Part shown: piece by piece, positions 34,060 to 42,067 of the stretch
How the letters are laid out: every line of letters starts with the position of its first letter
Position numbering within the stretch: position 1 is the first letter of the stretch
Source: Candidatus Koribacter versatilis Ellin345
GTDB lineage: Bacteria > Acidobacteriota > Terriglobia > Terriglobales > Acidobacteriaceae
Direction of reading: 5' to 3'
Length of the DNA stretch: 64,000 nt
Assembly: GCF_000014005.1 (NCBI RefSeq)
Contig: NC_008009.1
Location: 4,030,001 to 4,094,000 of the forward strand
Translations under genes and position numbers: made by a program
Notes under the pieces: model-generated
Seen by the model: the letters and a program-made list of their open reading frames with translations, nothing else
What the model was told of the DNA's origin: nothing
The model's database searches: none

Positions 34060-34182
34060 GGCTCGTCACCCGGAAATTAAAAGTCCCGCAATAGTACCAG
34101 CCCCAAATCCGGCAGATTCTGGCGCCGTTTAAGGCGAGTTTCCACATGGCCCTTAGGGGCTGCTCTGATATCCTAAAGGCCT

Positions 34183-34338
34183 GTGTTTATCAAGGCTTTG
34201 TACATAGGCCTGGTGATCTCAGTGATTGCCGTTTTAGGCGTTGCGGCGGCGTTGTATGTTCGGGTCCGCAAACACCTCGGCAAACCGGAGGAACACGCTC
34301 CGGAACCTGAGAATCCGCCACAGGAGCCGCAGGCTTAA
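34183..34338 (+). CDS. Small single-pass membrane protein
   Basis: A 51-residue frame from GTG 34183 to TAA 34338. It has one hydrophobic helix (residues 5-27, ALYIGLVISVIAVLGVAAAL), a basic stretch RVRKH and a Pro/Glu-rich tail (EEHAPEPENPPQEPQ). The tail resembles those of small cytochrome- or transporter-associated proteins, but no family is recognised. It lies 21 bases before bioY in the same direction, so it may be part of that transcript. The ribosome site is weak, so translation is uncertain. Confidence 0.5.
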   Translation: MFIKALYIGLVISVIAVLGVAAALYVRVRKHLGKPEEHAPEPENPPQEPQA

Positions 34339-34359
34339 CCCATCCCTCATGGAGGGGAA

Positions 34360-34905
34360 ATGAATTCCATTCGTACCGCTAGCATTGATCGCACTCATAG
34401 CATTACCCGCGACATCGCGCTGGTTGTCGGCGCCAGTCTCGTCATTTCGATTTGTGCCCGTTTGAGCATTCCTAACCCGTTCTCGCCGGTTCCGTTTACG
34501 CTGGCGAACTTTGCGCTGCTCGCGGTTGGCTTGCTTTTGGGAAGCAAGCGCGGCGGCGCTGCCGGCCTGCTTTATCTCGCGTACGGCGCTATGGGAGTGC
34601 CGGTATTTGCCGCGGGTTCCGGTGGATTGCTTGGCGTAACCGCTGGCTATCTCTGGGCGTTCCCGCTGGTCGCGTTCGTCGCCGGATTGATCTCCGAGCG
34701 CGGCGAACCGTCCTTCGCACGCAACCTGATAGCGGCGATCGCGGGTGATTTGGTTCTGTTTGTCGGTGGCATCAGCTGGCTTTATGCCTTCACGCATTCC
34801 TGGCAAAAGGCCCTGATGCTCGGTGGATATTGGTTCGTTTTCGGTGAAGTTATCAAGATCATGGCTTCGGCGGGTCTGGCCACGCGCTTCCGTCGTATCC
34901 AGTAA
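34360..34905 (+). CDS. bioY: Biotin transporter BioY (ECF S component)
   Basis: A 181-residue membrane protein with about six hydrophobic helices and the BioY landmarks PNPFSPVPFTLANFALLAVG, GGAAGLLYLAYGAMGVPVFA, and GYLWAFPLVAFVAGL. It is the substrate-binding part of an energy-coupling-factor biotin importer. The ATPase and T components are not near, so they may be shared from elsewhere. A good ribosome site (ggaggggaa before ATG 34360) is present. mqnD follows after 38 bases, with no clear metabolic link. Confidence 0.9.
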   Translation: MNSIRTASIDRTHSITRDIALVVGASLVISICARLSIPNPFSPVPFTLANFALLAVGLLLGSKRGGAAGLLYLAYGAMGVPVFAAGSGGLLGVTAGYLWAFPLVAFVAGLISERGEPSFARNLIAAIAGDLVLFVGGISWLYAFTHSWQKALMLGGYWFVFGEVIKIMASAGLATRFRRIQ

Positions 34906-34943
34906 TTGGCCGCTGAGGCCTGCAAGATTTTGGGGGAGAGGTA

Positions 34944-35819
34944 ATGAGCGGTAGCAGTGTATCCGCGCACGTGCGCGAAATCGCCGTAGCGCACAGTCCT
35001 GATTCGGACGACGCATTCATGTTCTATGGGCTCGCGACCAACAAGGTCCGCGTGCCTGGCTTGAAATTCAACCACACACTCACGGACATCGAGACCCTGA
35101 ACCGCAAGGCGCTCGATGGTTTCTACGACGTCACGGCGATCTCGTTCCACGCCTATCCGTACCTGCAGGATAAGTACGCGCTGATGCCCAGCGGCGGTAG
35201 CGTCGGGGAAGGCTACGGGCCGATGATCATCTCGACCAAGCAGCTCACGCCGGAAGAGGCCTGCAAGACGAAGATCGCGGTCCCGGGAACCATGACCACC
35301 GCGTACCTGGCGCTCAAGCTGTTCTCGCCGGACGTCGAGACCGAAGTGGTGCCGTTCGACCAGATCATCCCGGCGGTGCTTGCGGGCAAGTACGAAGCCG
35401 GCCTCATCATCCATGAAGGCCAGCTGACCTACAGCCGCAGCGGGCTGCATAAAGTCCTCGACATGGGCAAGTGGTGGCGCGACCTCACCGGGCTGCCCCT
35501 GCCGTTGGGCGGCAACGCGATCAAGCGGACCCTCGGGCCGGACCTGATGCAGAGCGTTTGCGTGGCCCTGCGCGACAGCATTCAGTACGCGCTGGATAAC
35601 CGCGCTGAAGCGCTCGAGTACGCCATGCAGTTCGCACGCGACCTCGACGTGCAATCGGCGGACAAGTTCGTCGGCATGTACGTGAACGAGCGTACCCTCG
35701 ATTACGGTCCCGACGGACGGGATGCTGTCTCCAAGCTGCTTGATATGGGCTATGAGAAGGGCATCATCCCGAACCGCGCCCATCCTGACTGGGTGGAACT
35801 CGCAGCGGCTGCAAAATAG
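34944..35819 (+). CDS. mqnD: 1,4-dihydroxy-6-naphthoate synthase (futalosine pathway)
   Basis: A 291-residue periplasmic-binding-fold enzyme of the MqnD family, acting late in the futalosine route to menaquinone by cleaving cyclic dehypoxanthine futalosine to 1,4-dihydroxy-6-naphthoate. Marks are VAHSPDSDDAFMFYGL, DVTAISFHAYPYL, GYGPMIIS, IAVPGTMTTAYLALKL, AGLIIHEGQLTY and LPLPLGGNAIKR. MqnA would lack some of these. The start ATG 34944 follows gggggagagg. This places menaquinone synthesis in the futalosine class for the organism. A hairpin terminator follows. Confidence 0.9.
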   Translation: MSGSSVSAHVREIAVAHSPDSDDAFMFYGLATNKVRVPGLKFNHTLTDIETLNRKALDGFYDVTAISFHAYPYLQDKYALMPSGGSVGEGYGPMIISTKQLTPEEACKTKIAVPGTMTTAYLALKLFSPDVETEVVPFDQIIPAVLAGKYEAGLIIHEGQLTYSRSGLHKVLDMGKWWRDLTGLPLPLGGNAIKRTLGPDLMQSVCVALRDSIQYALDNRAEALEYAMQFARDLDVQSADKFVGMYVNERTLDYGPDGRDAVSKLLDMGYEKGIIPNRAHPDWVELAAAAK

Positions 35820-35838
35820 GCTAAATCCGCGCAAGCGA

Positions 35839-35860
35839 AAGGCCGGCGCAAGCCGGCCTT
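35839..35860 (+). terminator. Hairpin after mqnD
   Basis: AAGGCCGGC (35839-35847) pairs with GCCGGCCTT (35852-35860) around a GCAA loop. The following CTTCATTC is T-rich but not a strong U-tract. It lies 20 bases after the mqnD stop and 27 bases before the convergent PilZ gene, so it may serve both directions. Confidence 0.6.
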
Positions 35861-35886
35861 CTTCATTCTCCGCGACGTCCTACGGG

Positions 35887-36222
35887 CTAATGCCCTGCTG
35901 TCGCCGAATAATATTTCCCGATGATGACGCCGATCTCCACCGCGGCATCCGGTTCCAGCGTCTCGAACTCGAAGCCAATCCCCTGCGGCGTAATGTATCG
36001 CGCCACCGCCGGCACCGGACGCTTGATGCCCTCGGTATCGTCAACCAGCACCAGTTCATGATGGCTGCCGGGATCGAACGCCTGGCGGGTCTCGATCAGG
36101 AGTCCGCCGCGGCCAATCACCCGGACTCTGCCAAGCCGTTCCCCCTGCTTGTCGTGCGCAAAGACTTTCGTGGAATCGGGCAATGCGATCCGCTCAAACT
36201 TGCGACGGTCGTCCATGTTCAT
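35887..36222 (-). CDS. PilZ-domain protein with atypical second motif
   Basis: A 111-residue single-domain PilZ protein. The RxxxR motif is present (DRRKFERI), but the second motif, usually (D/N)xSxxG, reads VIGRGGL here, so cyclic di-GMP binding is uncertain. The rest fits the fold (VPAVARYITPQGIGFEFETL). ATG 36222 is chosen for its AGGAGG ribosome site at about 36226-36231, inside the end of the upstream peptidase gene, which implies coupling. The role is likely a cyclic-di-GMP or partner-binding adaptor. An upstream in-frame start at 36345 is less likely because it would run through the peptidase gene. Confidence 0.75.
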   Translation of the reverse strand: MNMDDRRKFERIALPDSTKVFAHDKQGERLGRVRVIGRGGLLIETRQAFDPGSHHELVLVDDTEGIKRPVPAVARYITPQGIGFEFETLEPDAAVEIGVIIGKYYSATAGH

Positions 36223-36230
36223 CGTGCCTC

Positions 36231-37955
36231 CTACTGGAGCTTCCTGGGGAAGGAAAAGACCGGGTCTATATCTACTGGAACATTCTTCGCCGCGTCCAGA
36301 GATTTGGTCAACTCCGGCGGAAAACTTCCGTAATGGGAGAACCATTTTTCACAGCGATCGCGGTCCCCAGTGGCCTCGATCTCTAGTAACTCTTTGGCTA
36401 ATGCAGCTACGGCGGCCGGAATTTTGCCCGTGTCCACCGAATATCGGCCATTTGCGTCGCGCTTGATGGCGCCCTGCTCAGCGAGGTAGTTGAATTCCAT
36501 CGTCTCGGCGGCGGAATGGGCTTCTCCAGCGCCAAAACGCATCGCCCGGAAGAGGTCGGCGACATACGTAATGTAGTACTCGTCGGACTTCGTCCTGGGG
36601 ATATATCCGTGGTCGATCATCCATTGCAGGCAAATCATGCCGGCAGTGTCGGCCTTGGCTTCTTCCAGGCCGCTGTAGCTGGCGCCAATCGCCTCCCGGA
36701 TATCCACCAGTTTGTTGGGCCCGCGCGCGAAGGCCGGCCCCAAACCGTGCGCAATCTCGTGCATCAGGGTCGTCGCCAGGTAGCCTTCTGCCGTGACCTT
36801 CGTCGCTTGCACCGAGTCCATCACAAGCTGCGCCATCGGAATCACGACGTAGTTGACGCGGGCATCCATAAAGTTTTTAAAGAAGATCTTCTTGGTGCCC
36901 TTCTCGGCGTGGATCTTCGGATCATTCGGCAGATTGTCGGCGACGGCCTGGTAGCCATGGCCAAGATCGCCGGTGCGGAACGGCGCATCCATCACTTCCA
37001 TCGGCATGCGCTGGCCTTCTTTGGAAGGCTTGTCCTCCGCAGTCAGCGGCAGTGCCTGCTGCATCTCCGGAACGTACTTTTCATAGAGATCAAGCCGCCG
37101 GCTCTCGTGATCATTGCGGATCAACACCGCTGCGCCGTAACTCGTCCTCACGCCAAGCAGGTCGTCAAGATAGGTCTCGTACGGCGCCATGATGATGTCG
37201 AAACGTGGGTTCTGCAGCTCCAGCCACGCCACATCGCTCGGATAGTAATCGTCGTTCAGCAGCGCATCGGCGCGCATGCGAAGGAAGTTTGCGAAGGCCT
37301 TGTCGCGCGCCAGCGCCGAGGCTTCCTTCAACGCCCGCGCTGCCGGCTCCAGAAACGCGCGATACGCCACGTGATACGGAATCGCCTGCAACTCACTGCC
37401 ATTGCGTCGAAGTACCGTGCGCTCGTTGTAGATCGCGTCTTTCTCTTCCGGATGATCTTTGACGTACTTCTCAATTTCGTCGCGTGTGATGCCCGCCGGA
37501 TAGAGCGCATGGCCAGCCGGCATCTTCTCATCGCCTACGAACGGCTGGCTGTTGTCGAGGAGGTCCCAGCGGCTGCCGTTGATTTGCAGCATGCGCACGA
37601 TCTTCTGATCGCGTGCAATCTTGCTCGACTCAAGCTGCTTGTAGAGCGTCAGCCCATCGGGATCGGACTGCCGCCAATAGATCGCATCCAGATACTGGCA
37701 TGCAGTCACCAGCTTCTGGATCATCCACACATCGCGCGCCGCCAGCTTTTCACTGTCGAACGGCATTGGCGTGCGCCGCCATTTCGCCAGGCGCGCATCG
37801 AGATCAGCGGCTTTGAGCCGTGCGCCGTTCGGCGCCGATCCGCCGATCGGATATTTCTTGTGGACGGGTTTCTTCGTGGTCTGACAGACAGCACTCGAGA
37901 CCGATAAGAGAGCGATGAGGATCCAGGTTAGCGACCGCTTCTTGTGCGAGTCCAT
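36231..37955 (-). CDS. Exported M49-like zinc peptidase/hydrolase
   Basis: A 574-residue protein with a signal peptide (SLTWILIALLSVSSAVCQ). Its metal site is HEIAHGLGP with His399, Glu400 and His403, followed by EEAKAD at residues 431-436 as the third ligand region. This set belongs to the M49-like (dipeptidyl peptidase III related) branch with HExxH instead of HExxxH and with EEAKAD in place of EECRAE. The middle region (KKIFFKNFMDARVNYVVIP) also fits. Substrate is unknown. The gene starts an operon with the PilZ gene and lies divergent from the ECF sigma factor. Confidence 0.78.
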   Translation of the reverse strand: MDSHKKRSLTWILIALLSVSSAVCQTTKKPVHKKYPIGGSAPNGARLKAADLDARLAKWRRTPMPFDSEKLAARDVWMIQKLVTACQYLDAIYWRQSDPDGLTLYKQLESSKIARDQKIVRMLQINGSRWDLLDNSQPFVGDEKMPAGHALYPAGITRDEIEKYVKDHPEEKDAIYNERTVLRRNGSELQAIPYHVAYRAFLEPAARALKEASALARDKAFANFLRMRADALLNDDYYPSDVAWLELQNPRFDIIMAPYETYLDDLLGVRTSYGAAVLIRNDHESRRLDLYEKYVPEMQQALPLTAEDKPSKEGQRMPMEVMDAPFRTGDLGHGYQAVADNLPNDPKIHAEKGTKKIFFKNFMDARVNYVVIPMAQLVMDSVQATKVTAEGYLATTLMHEIAHGLGPAFARGPNKLVDIREAIGASYSGLEEAKADTAGMICLQWMIDHGYIPRTKSDEYYITYVADLFRAMRFGAGEAHSAAETMEFNYLAEQGAIKRDANGRYSVDTGKIPAAVAALAKELLEIEATGDRDRCEKWFSHYGSFPPELTKSLDAAKNVPVDIDPVFSFPRKLQ

Positions 37956-38105
37956 GGGAGCCCACTGATTCTAGCAGCGGGCGCGGCCCACGCCTGCTCG
38001 CTCACTGTTTTCAGCGATTTGCGTGGTGTAGTCTGCCCCAACACAATATTTCCGCGATTCCTCCGTCTTCAGCACTGGGTGGACGCGCAAGTGAGCAGCG
38101 CAGCG

Positions 38106-38660
38106 ATGAGCGAGCAGGACCGGCAGATCACCGAAGTGGTGAAGGAGCAAGGCGGCCGGCTGCGCAATTTCATTCGTCGTCGCGTCGCCGATCCTGAAGA
38201 CGCCGAGGATGTTCTGCAGGACGTCTTCTCGCGACTGGTGGAAGCCAATCGCCTGCTGATGCCGATTGAACACGTCACTGGGTGGCTGTACACCGTGGCA
38301 CGCAACCGGATCACCGATCTGTTTCGCAAGAAGCAGCCGGAGAACTTCAGCGACCTGGACGACGAGGATGACGACGGCGAGGCGCTGCACTTCGAAGACC
38401 TGCTGCCGTCGCCCGACGCGGGGCCCGAAGCGGAGTACCTGCGCCGCGTGCTCATCGATGAGTTGGGCGCTGCGATCGAAGAGCTTCCGCAAGAACAGCG
38501 CGAAGTTTTCGTCGCGCACGAGTTGGAAGGCAAGAGTTTCAAAGAGATTTCAGAGGCGACTGGCGTGAACGTGAACACGCTGCTCGCCCGCAAGCGATAT
38601 GCAGTCCTACGCTTGCGCGAACGGTTGCAGGACATTCACGACGAATTGTCGAGTACATGA
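38106..38660 (+). CDS. ECF-type RNA polymerase sigma factor
   Basis: A 184-residue sigma-70 family factor with region 2 (AEDVLQDVFSRLVEANRLL and GWLYTVARNRITDLFRKKQ) and region 4 (LPQEQREVFVAHELEGKSFKEIS, the helix-turn-helix, then LARKRYAVLRLRERL). An acidic linker (LDDEDDDGEALHFEDLL) joins them. The small size and absence of region 3 make it ECF-like. ATG 38106 is preferred; GTG 38091 in frame is also possible. A small membrane protein follows 10 bases later and is a candidate anti-sigma or sensor. The target promoters are not known. Confidence 0.88.
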   Translation: MSEQDRQITEVVKEQGGRLRNFIRRRVADPEDAEDVLQDVFSRLVEANRLLMPIEHVTGWLYTVARNRITDLFRKKQPENFSDLDDEDDDGEALHFEDLLPSPDAGPEAEYLRRVLIDELGAAIEELPQEQREVFVAHELEGKSFKEISEATGVNVNTLLARKRYAVLRLRERLQDIHDELSST

Positions 38661-38670
38661 GGTGAGTGAA

Positions 38671-39015
38671 ATGAGACGTAAATGGTGGATGATTCCGATC
38701 GGGATTGTGGCGATCACACTGTTCCTGTTCATCGGCGGAAACGTGGTGATGTACCTGTGGAACTGGCTGCTGCCCGGACTCTTCGGGTGGAAGCTGATCA
38801 CCTTCTGGCAAGCGCTGGCCCTGCTGGTCCTGTGCCGCATCCTGTTCGGCGGCATCGGCGGACGCCACGCACACCGCGGTGGCTGGGGACGCCGTCGCGA
38901 CTGGGAGAAGTGGAAAAACATGACGCCCGAAGAGCGCGAACGCATGAAGCAGAACTGGCGCGAACATCGCGGGTGGTGCCCGCCCGGGCGGCCGGAATCG
39001 GAGCCGCAGGCGTAA
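38671..39015 (+). CDS. Small Trp-rich membrane protein, putative partner of the sigma factor
   Basis: A 114-residue protein with two hydrophobic helices (about residues 7-28 and 40-62). A basic, Trp- and Gly-rich cytoplasmic or periplasmic tail follows, including RDWEKWKNMTPEERERMKQN. The tail resembles the Asp/Glu/Lys helical ends of Spy/CpxP-type or heavy-metal resistance small proteins, without assured homology. The gene lies 10 bases after the ECF sigma gene with ATG 38671 as start. Membrane partners encoded this way often act as anti-sigma factors. No known family is recognised with confidence. A terminator follows. Confidence 0.6.
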   Translation: MRRKWWMIPIGIVAITLFLFIGGNVVMYLWNWLLPGLFGWKLITFWQALALLVLCRILFGGIGGRHAHRGGWGRRRDWEKWKNMTPEERERMKQNWREHRGWCPPGRPESEPQA

Positions 39016-39030
39016 CGCGTCGCAAAGGAA

Positions 39031-39055
39031 AAGGCCTCCCGCTCGGGGAGGCCTT
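39031..39055. terminator. Hairpin between sigma operon and PBP gene
   Basis: AAGGCCTCCC (39031-39040) pairs with GGGAGGCCTT (39046-39055) around GCTCG. It lies between the convergent sigma operon and the transpeptidase gene and may serve both; U-tracts are weak (CTTCGC on the + strand). Confidence 0.6.
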
Positions 39056-39071
39056 CGCACGTCTTGAACCC

Positions 39072-40292
39072 TTATTGTTCGTCGGTGACTGTTCTCTGCG
39101 CAGCGTGCACCGGCGTCAAGGGCGCTCGGACTGCGAAGAAGTCGTGATCGTACAGGTTGCGGTAGAACTTCCCGGCCAACTCCGCAGCCTTGGGTCCAAA
39201 CGTCGGGCGTCCACCTTGCAGGAAGACCACAACTGCGATCCGTCCGTACTGCGTATCGGCAAACGATCCAAACCATCCCAGGCGAACGCCGTCCTTCGAG
39301 CATGTGCCAGTCTTGCCGAGTACCGGCTCCTGGTAGAAGTTCGTGCGCAGCGAGCGGGCCGTGCCGTAGTTCACCGCGCCGGCCATGCCGTCGGAGATCT
39401 CCGGAATCAGCGGCTTGATGTCGAGATAGCGCTTCACGCGCGGCGTGAAGCTCGTCACTTCCTGCGCCGTCGTAGGATGCTGCAGGTAGTAAAGCGTGCC
39501 CCCGTTGGAGATGGCGGCAATCAGCGCGCCGAGTTGCAACGGGGTGAGCGAGATGCTCTCGCCAAACGAGCACATCTTACCAACGCCGCCCAAGCTTTCC
39601 GCGAGTTCGGTGCTCGGGAACTGACCGAGATGTTCGCCTTGCACGTTCCATCCGGCAAGCTCGCCGAGGCCGAACTGGTGCGCGTAGTAGCTGACCTTCT
39701 CAAATCCCAGCTTGCGGCCCACAGCCTCGAAATACGCATTGTTCGAATGCGCCAGCGCGGTAGTCAGGTCGACCCTGTACGACCCGCCCAGCGAAACCTT
39801 GGTCTCTTTGGTGATGACCTGCTCGTTCAACGCTGCGAGAGCCACGGCGACCTTGAAGGTCGAGCACGGCTGCGCGCCTTCCGCCAGCGCCATCTTCTGG
39901 TTCACCATCGCGAGGATGCGTCCGCTGTTCGGATCGATCGCGACGACGGTGCCATTCATATTGCCGAGGGCATCAATCGCGGCGGCGCGCACGACTGGAT
40001 CTTCACCGGTCGTAACGTCGCCAATACCCTGATCGCCTTCAATAAACGAGTTGCCGGTAAAGCGCTCGTAGTAGCGGCGGCGCGCGACTTTCGCGCTCTT
40101 ACTTCTGCCTTTGACCTGGGTGCGGCTGTGACTGATCGCAGTCTTGCGCTTCTGCGCCGAAGACGACTCCGTCACCTTGGCAGTAGATTTCTTCTTGGTT
40201 GTATGGGTGGTTTGAATCGTGGCAGCCAGTGCGCTCAGCCCCATCGAGAGGCTGGCAATCATTCCAAGGGCGACGTTGACGCTTCGTTTCAT
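39072..40292 (-). CDS. Penicillin-binding transpeptidase (single-domain, exported)
   Basis: A 406-residue transpeptidase, exported by an N-terminal signal (LGMIASLSMGLSALAA). A basic, Lys-rich linker (residues about 25-75) precedes the catalytic domain. The three active-site motifs are present: STFK (Ser144, Lys147), SNN in AHSNNAYFEAVG, and KTGT in VLGKTGTCS. It resembles class D beta-lactamase/PBP2-type transpeptidase domains without a glycosyltransferase domain. It could be a small cell-wall enzyme or a beta-lactam binding protein. It has its own promoter (40368-40397) and is not part of the division operon upstream. Confidence 0.83.
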   Translation of the reverse strand: MKRSVNVALGMIASLSMGLSALAATIQTTHTTKKKSTAKVTESSSAQKRKTAISHSRTQVKGRSKSAKVARRRYYERFTGNSFIEGDQGIGDVTTGEDPVVRAAAIDALGNMNGTVVAIDPNSGRILAMVNQKMALAEGAQPCSTFKVAVALAALNEQVITKETKVSLGGSYRVDLTTALAHSNNAYFEAVGRKLGFEKVSYYAHQFGLGELAGWNVQGEHLGQFPSTELAESLGGVGKMCSFGESISLTPLQLGALIAAISNGGTLYYLQHPTTAQEVTSFTPRVKRYLDIKPLIPEISDGMAGAVNYGTARSLRTNFYQEPVLGKTGTCSKDGVRLGWFGSFADTQYGRIAVVVFLQGGRPTFGPKAAELAGKFYRNLYDHDFFAVRAPLTPVHAAQRTVTDEQ

Positions 40293-40367
40293 GCTGTCCT
40301 TAACTGCAAGGGACCGTCTGGCCGAACTGGCTGTTTGCTGCGTGTCGTCCTGAGGTTAACTACCTCG

Positions 40368-40397
40368 ATAATACCTGAGCTCCCGCTCTGGCTTCAA
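40368..40397 (-). promoter_or_regulatory. Candidate sigma-70 promoter for PBP gene
   Basis: On the minus strand, TTGAAG (40397-40392) is separated by 18 bases from TATTAT (40373-40368). A start of transcription near 40360 would give a leader of about 70 bases before ATG 40292. The match to consensus is good but unverified. Confidence 0.55.
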
Positions 40398-40468
40398 CCC
40401 AAGGGACCAACGCAAGCACCCCAATACAACCGATGCCGAGTACCCGTCGTGAGATCCCCACCAAGCAC

Positions 40469-40486
40469 AAAAAACGGCGCTTGCCG
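40469..40486 (-). terminator. Terminator-like hairpin, second in tandem after ftsZ
   Basis: On the minus strand CGGC-AAGC-GCCG (40486-40475) is followed by TTTTTT (40474-40469). It lies about 205 bases past the first ftsZ terminator and upstream of the PBP promoter, so it either backs up termination or ends a small transcript. Confidence 0.55.
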
Positions 40487-40686
40487 GAGACCCCGAATCG
40501 CAGTTGCGGAGCCCAGAGCAGAGCTACCTCTTTTTAATACCACGAAAGCTGTTAACCCCGGTTGTTTTAAATGGTTCCGCGTTGCGATTTCTATAACGAA
40601 AATATCAATGGCTCGAATCAGGAACAATCCCACAATTCACTTAAAAATTGCACGAAAGGGCAGGAACTAAGGGACGAGACTAATAC

Positions 40687-40710
40687 AAAAGGCGCGACCG
40701 AGGTCGCGCC
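40687..40710 (-). terminator. Intrinsic terminator of ftsZ
   Basis: GGCGCGAC (40691-40698) pairs with GTCGCGCC (40703-40710), and the minus strand continues into TTTT (40690-40687). It lies 22 bases after the ftsZ stop. Confidence 0.8.
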
Positions 40711-40732
40711 CTGATTGCTGTCGTATTGCGGT

Positions 40733-42007
40733 TTAGCTGCTTTCGCCCCGCTTCCGCAAAAACGCCGGCACATCCAAATCATCCCGATCGAAATCCTTCT
40801 TCGCCTTCTCAGGAGCGGGTGGCGGAGGCACTGCCGCCGCAGCCTGCACTGGAGGCGCGGGCGGTTCCGGCATTGGCGCGGGTCCGGGCTCAGGTTCAGG
40901 ATCTGGATCGGGCGCGGGCGGACGCGGAACGGTGTTGATCACCGGCGTCGAGCCCTTGACCTGGAAACCTGTGCGCGCGGTGTGAATCGCCTGCTGCGCC
41001 GTCGAGACATGGTGCGCTTCGTGCTTGGTAGCCTCACCTTTGAAGCCCGTGGCGATGACCGTGATCTTGACCTCGTCCTTCATCTTCTCGTCGAGCACCG
41101 CGCCGAAGATGATGTTCGCGTCTTCATGCGCAGCGCTCTGGATGATCGTCGAAGCCTCGTTTACTTCCGCCAACTTCAACGTGCTCGATCCGGTCACGTT
41201 GATCAGGATGCCGCGCGCTCCATCGATGGCGCCGGCCTCAAGCAGCGGTGACGCGATCGCTGCCTGTGCTGCTTCCACTGCGCGACGGTCACCCTTCGCG
41301 GTAGCGGTGCCCATCACGGCGTAGCCCATGCCGGCCATGATTGTTTTCACGTCGGCAAAGTCGCGGTTGATGATACCGGGGATGGTGATGATGTCGGAGA
41401 TGCCCTGCACTGCCTGGCGCAGGATGTCGTCAGCGACACGGAATGACTCGAAGAAGCCGGCATCGCGCGCGACGGCCAGCAGTTTCTCGTTGGGGATCAC
41501 GATCATGGTGTCCACCGACTCGAGCAGTTCGTCCAGCCCGCGTTCGGCCTGCGACTGACGTCGGCGGCCTTCGAAGGCGAAGGGCTTGGTCACCACGCCC
41601 ACGGTGAGCGCGCCCATCTCGCTCGCCAGCGAGGCAATGATCGGCGCTGCGCCGGTGCCTGTTCCGCCGCCGAGGCCGGTGGTCACAAAGACCATGTCCG
41701 CGCCTTCCAGCGCCTCAATGATTTTGTCGGCATCTTCGAGCGCGGCTTTGCGGCCGACTTCGGGGTTCGCCCCCGCGCCCAGGCCGTTGGTCAGCTTCAC
41801 GCCCAGTTGCAGCTTGATCGGTGCGCGCGACAGCTTCAGCGCCTGCAGGTCGGTGTTGGCGACCAGGAACTCGACGCCCTCGAGTTTGGCGTCGATCATT
41901 CGGTTCACCGCGTTGGTGCCGCCGCCGCCGACGCCGATGACTTTGATCTTCGCGTTGTTGGTCGGCTCTTCGTTGAACTGGATTCGAAGGTCTTTTTTCT
42001 CGGTCAT
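40733..42007 (-). CDS. ftsZ: Cell division GTPase FtsZ
   Basis: A 424-residue FtsZ, the tubulin-like GTPase that forms the division ring. The nucleotide-binding landmarks are [17 protein letters not shown] and [16 protein letters not shown], and the synergy-loop region follows later. A variable Pro/Glu-rich linker lies from about residue 335, with the run [19 protein letters not shown], and the C-terminal conserved peptide [13 protein letters not shown] binds FtsA and other partners. It follows ftsA after 60 bases in the ftsQ-ftsA-ftsZ order and has its own terminator. All expected motifs are present. Confidence 0.97.
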   Translation of the reverse strand: MTEKKDLRIQFNEEPTNNAKIKVIGVGGGGTNAVNRMIDAKLEGVEFLVANTDLQALKLSRAPIKLQLGVKLTNGLGAGANPEVGRKAALEDADKIIEALEGADMVFVTTGLGGGTGTGAAPIIASLASEMGALTVGVVTKPFAFEGRRRQSQAERGLDELLESVDTMIVIPNEKLLAVARDAGFFESFRVADDILRQAVQGISDIITIPGIINRDFADVKTIMAGMGYAVMGTATAKGDRRAVEAAQAAIASPLLEAGAIDGARGILINVTGSSTLKLAEVNEASTIIQSAAHEDANIIFGAVLDEKMKDEVKITVIATGFKGEATKHEAHHVSTAQQAIHTARTGFQVKGSTPVINTVPRPPAPDPDPEPEPGPAPMPEPPAPPVQAAAAVPPPPAPEKAKKDFDRDDLDVPAFLRKRGESS

Positions 42008-42067
42008 TCCCTGTCCGTGTGCCGGCCTCGGGGATCCGGCGTGGCCATCTTGCGTTGAACCTAACTT

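Larger units (their letters stand above)
40293..40732. other. Non-coding gap between ftsZ and PBP genes
   Basis: This 440-base gap holds two terminator-like hairpins for the minus strand and one good minus-strand promoter for the PBP gene, listed separately. The rest (about 40500-40680) is AT-richer than its neighbours. I see no convincing gene; a 79-codon minus-strand frame at 40394-40633 has no ribosome site and lies across the terminator. Confidence 0.6.

Noticed and set aside
36516-37907. 463-codon + strand frame opposite the M49-like peptidase
   Set aside because: No motif or ribosome site; the minus-strand gene has a complete metal site.
40394-40633. 79-codon minus-strand frame in the ftsZ-PBP gap
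   Set aside because: No ribosome site, crosses a terminator-like hairpin, no recognised similarity.
38682-40670. 662-codon + strand frame across the sigma operon end, PBP gene and gap
   Set aside because: It runs through a terminator and the PBP gene with no recognisable domain.
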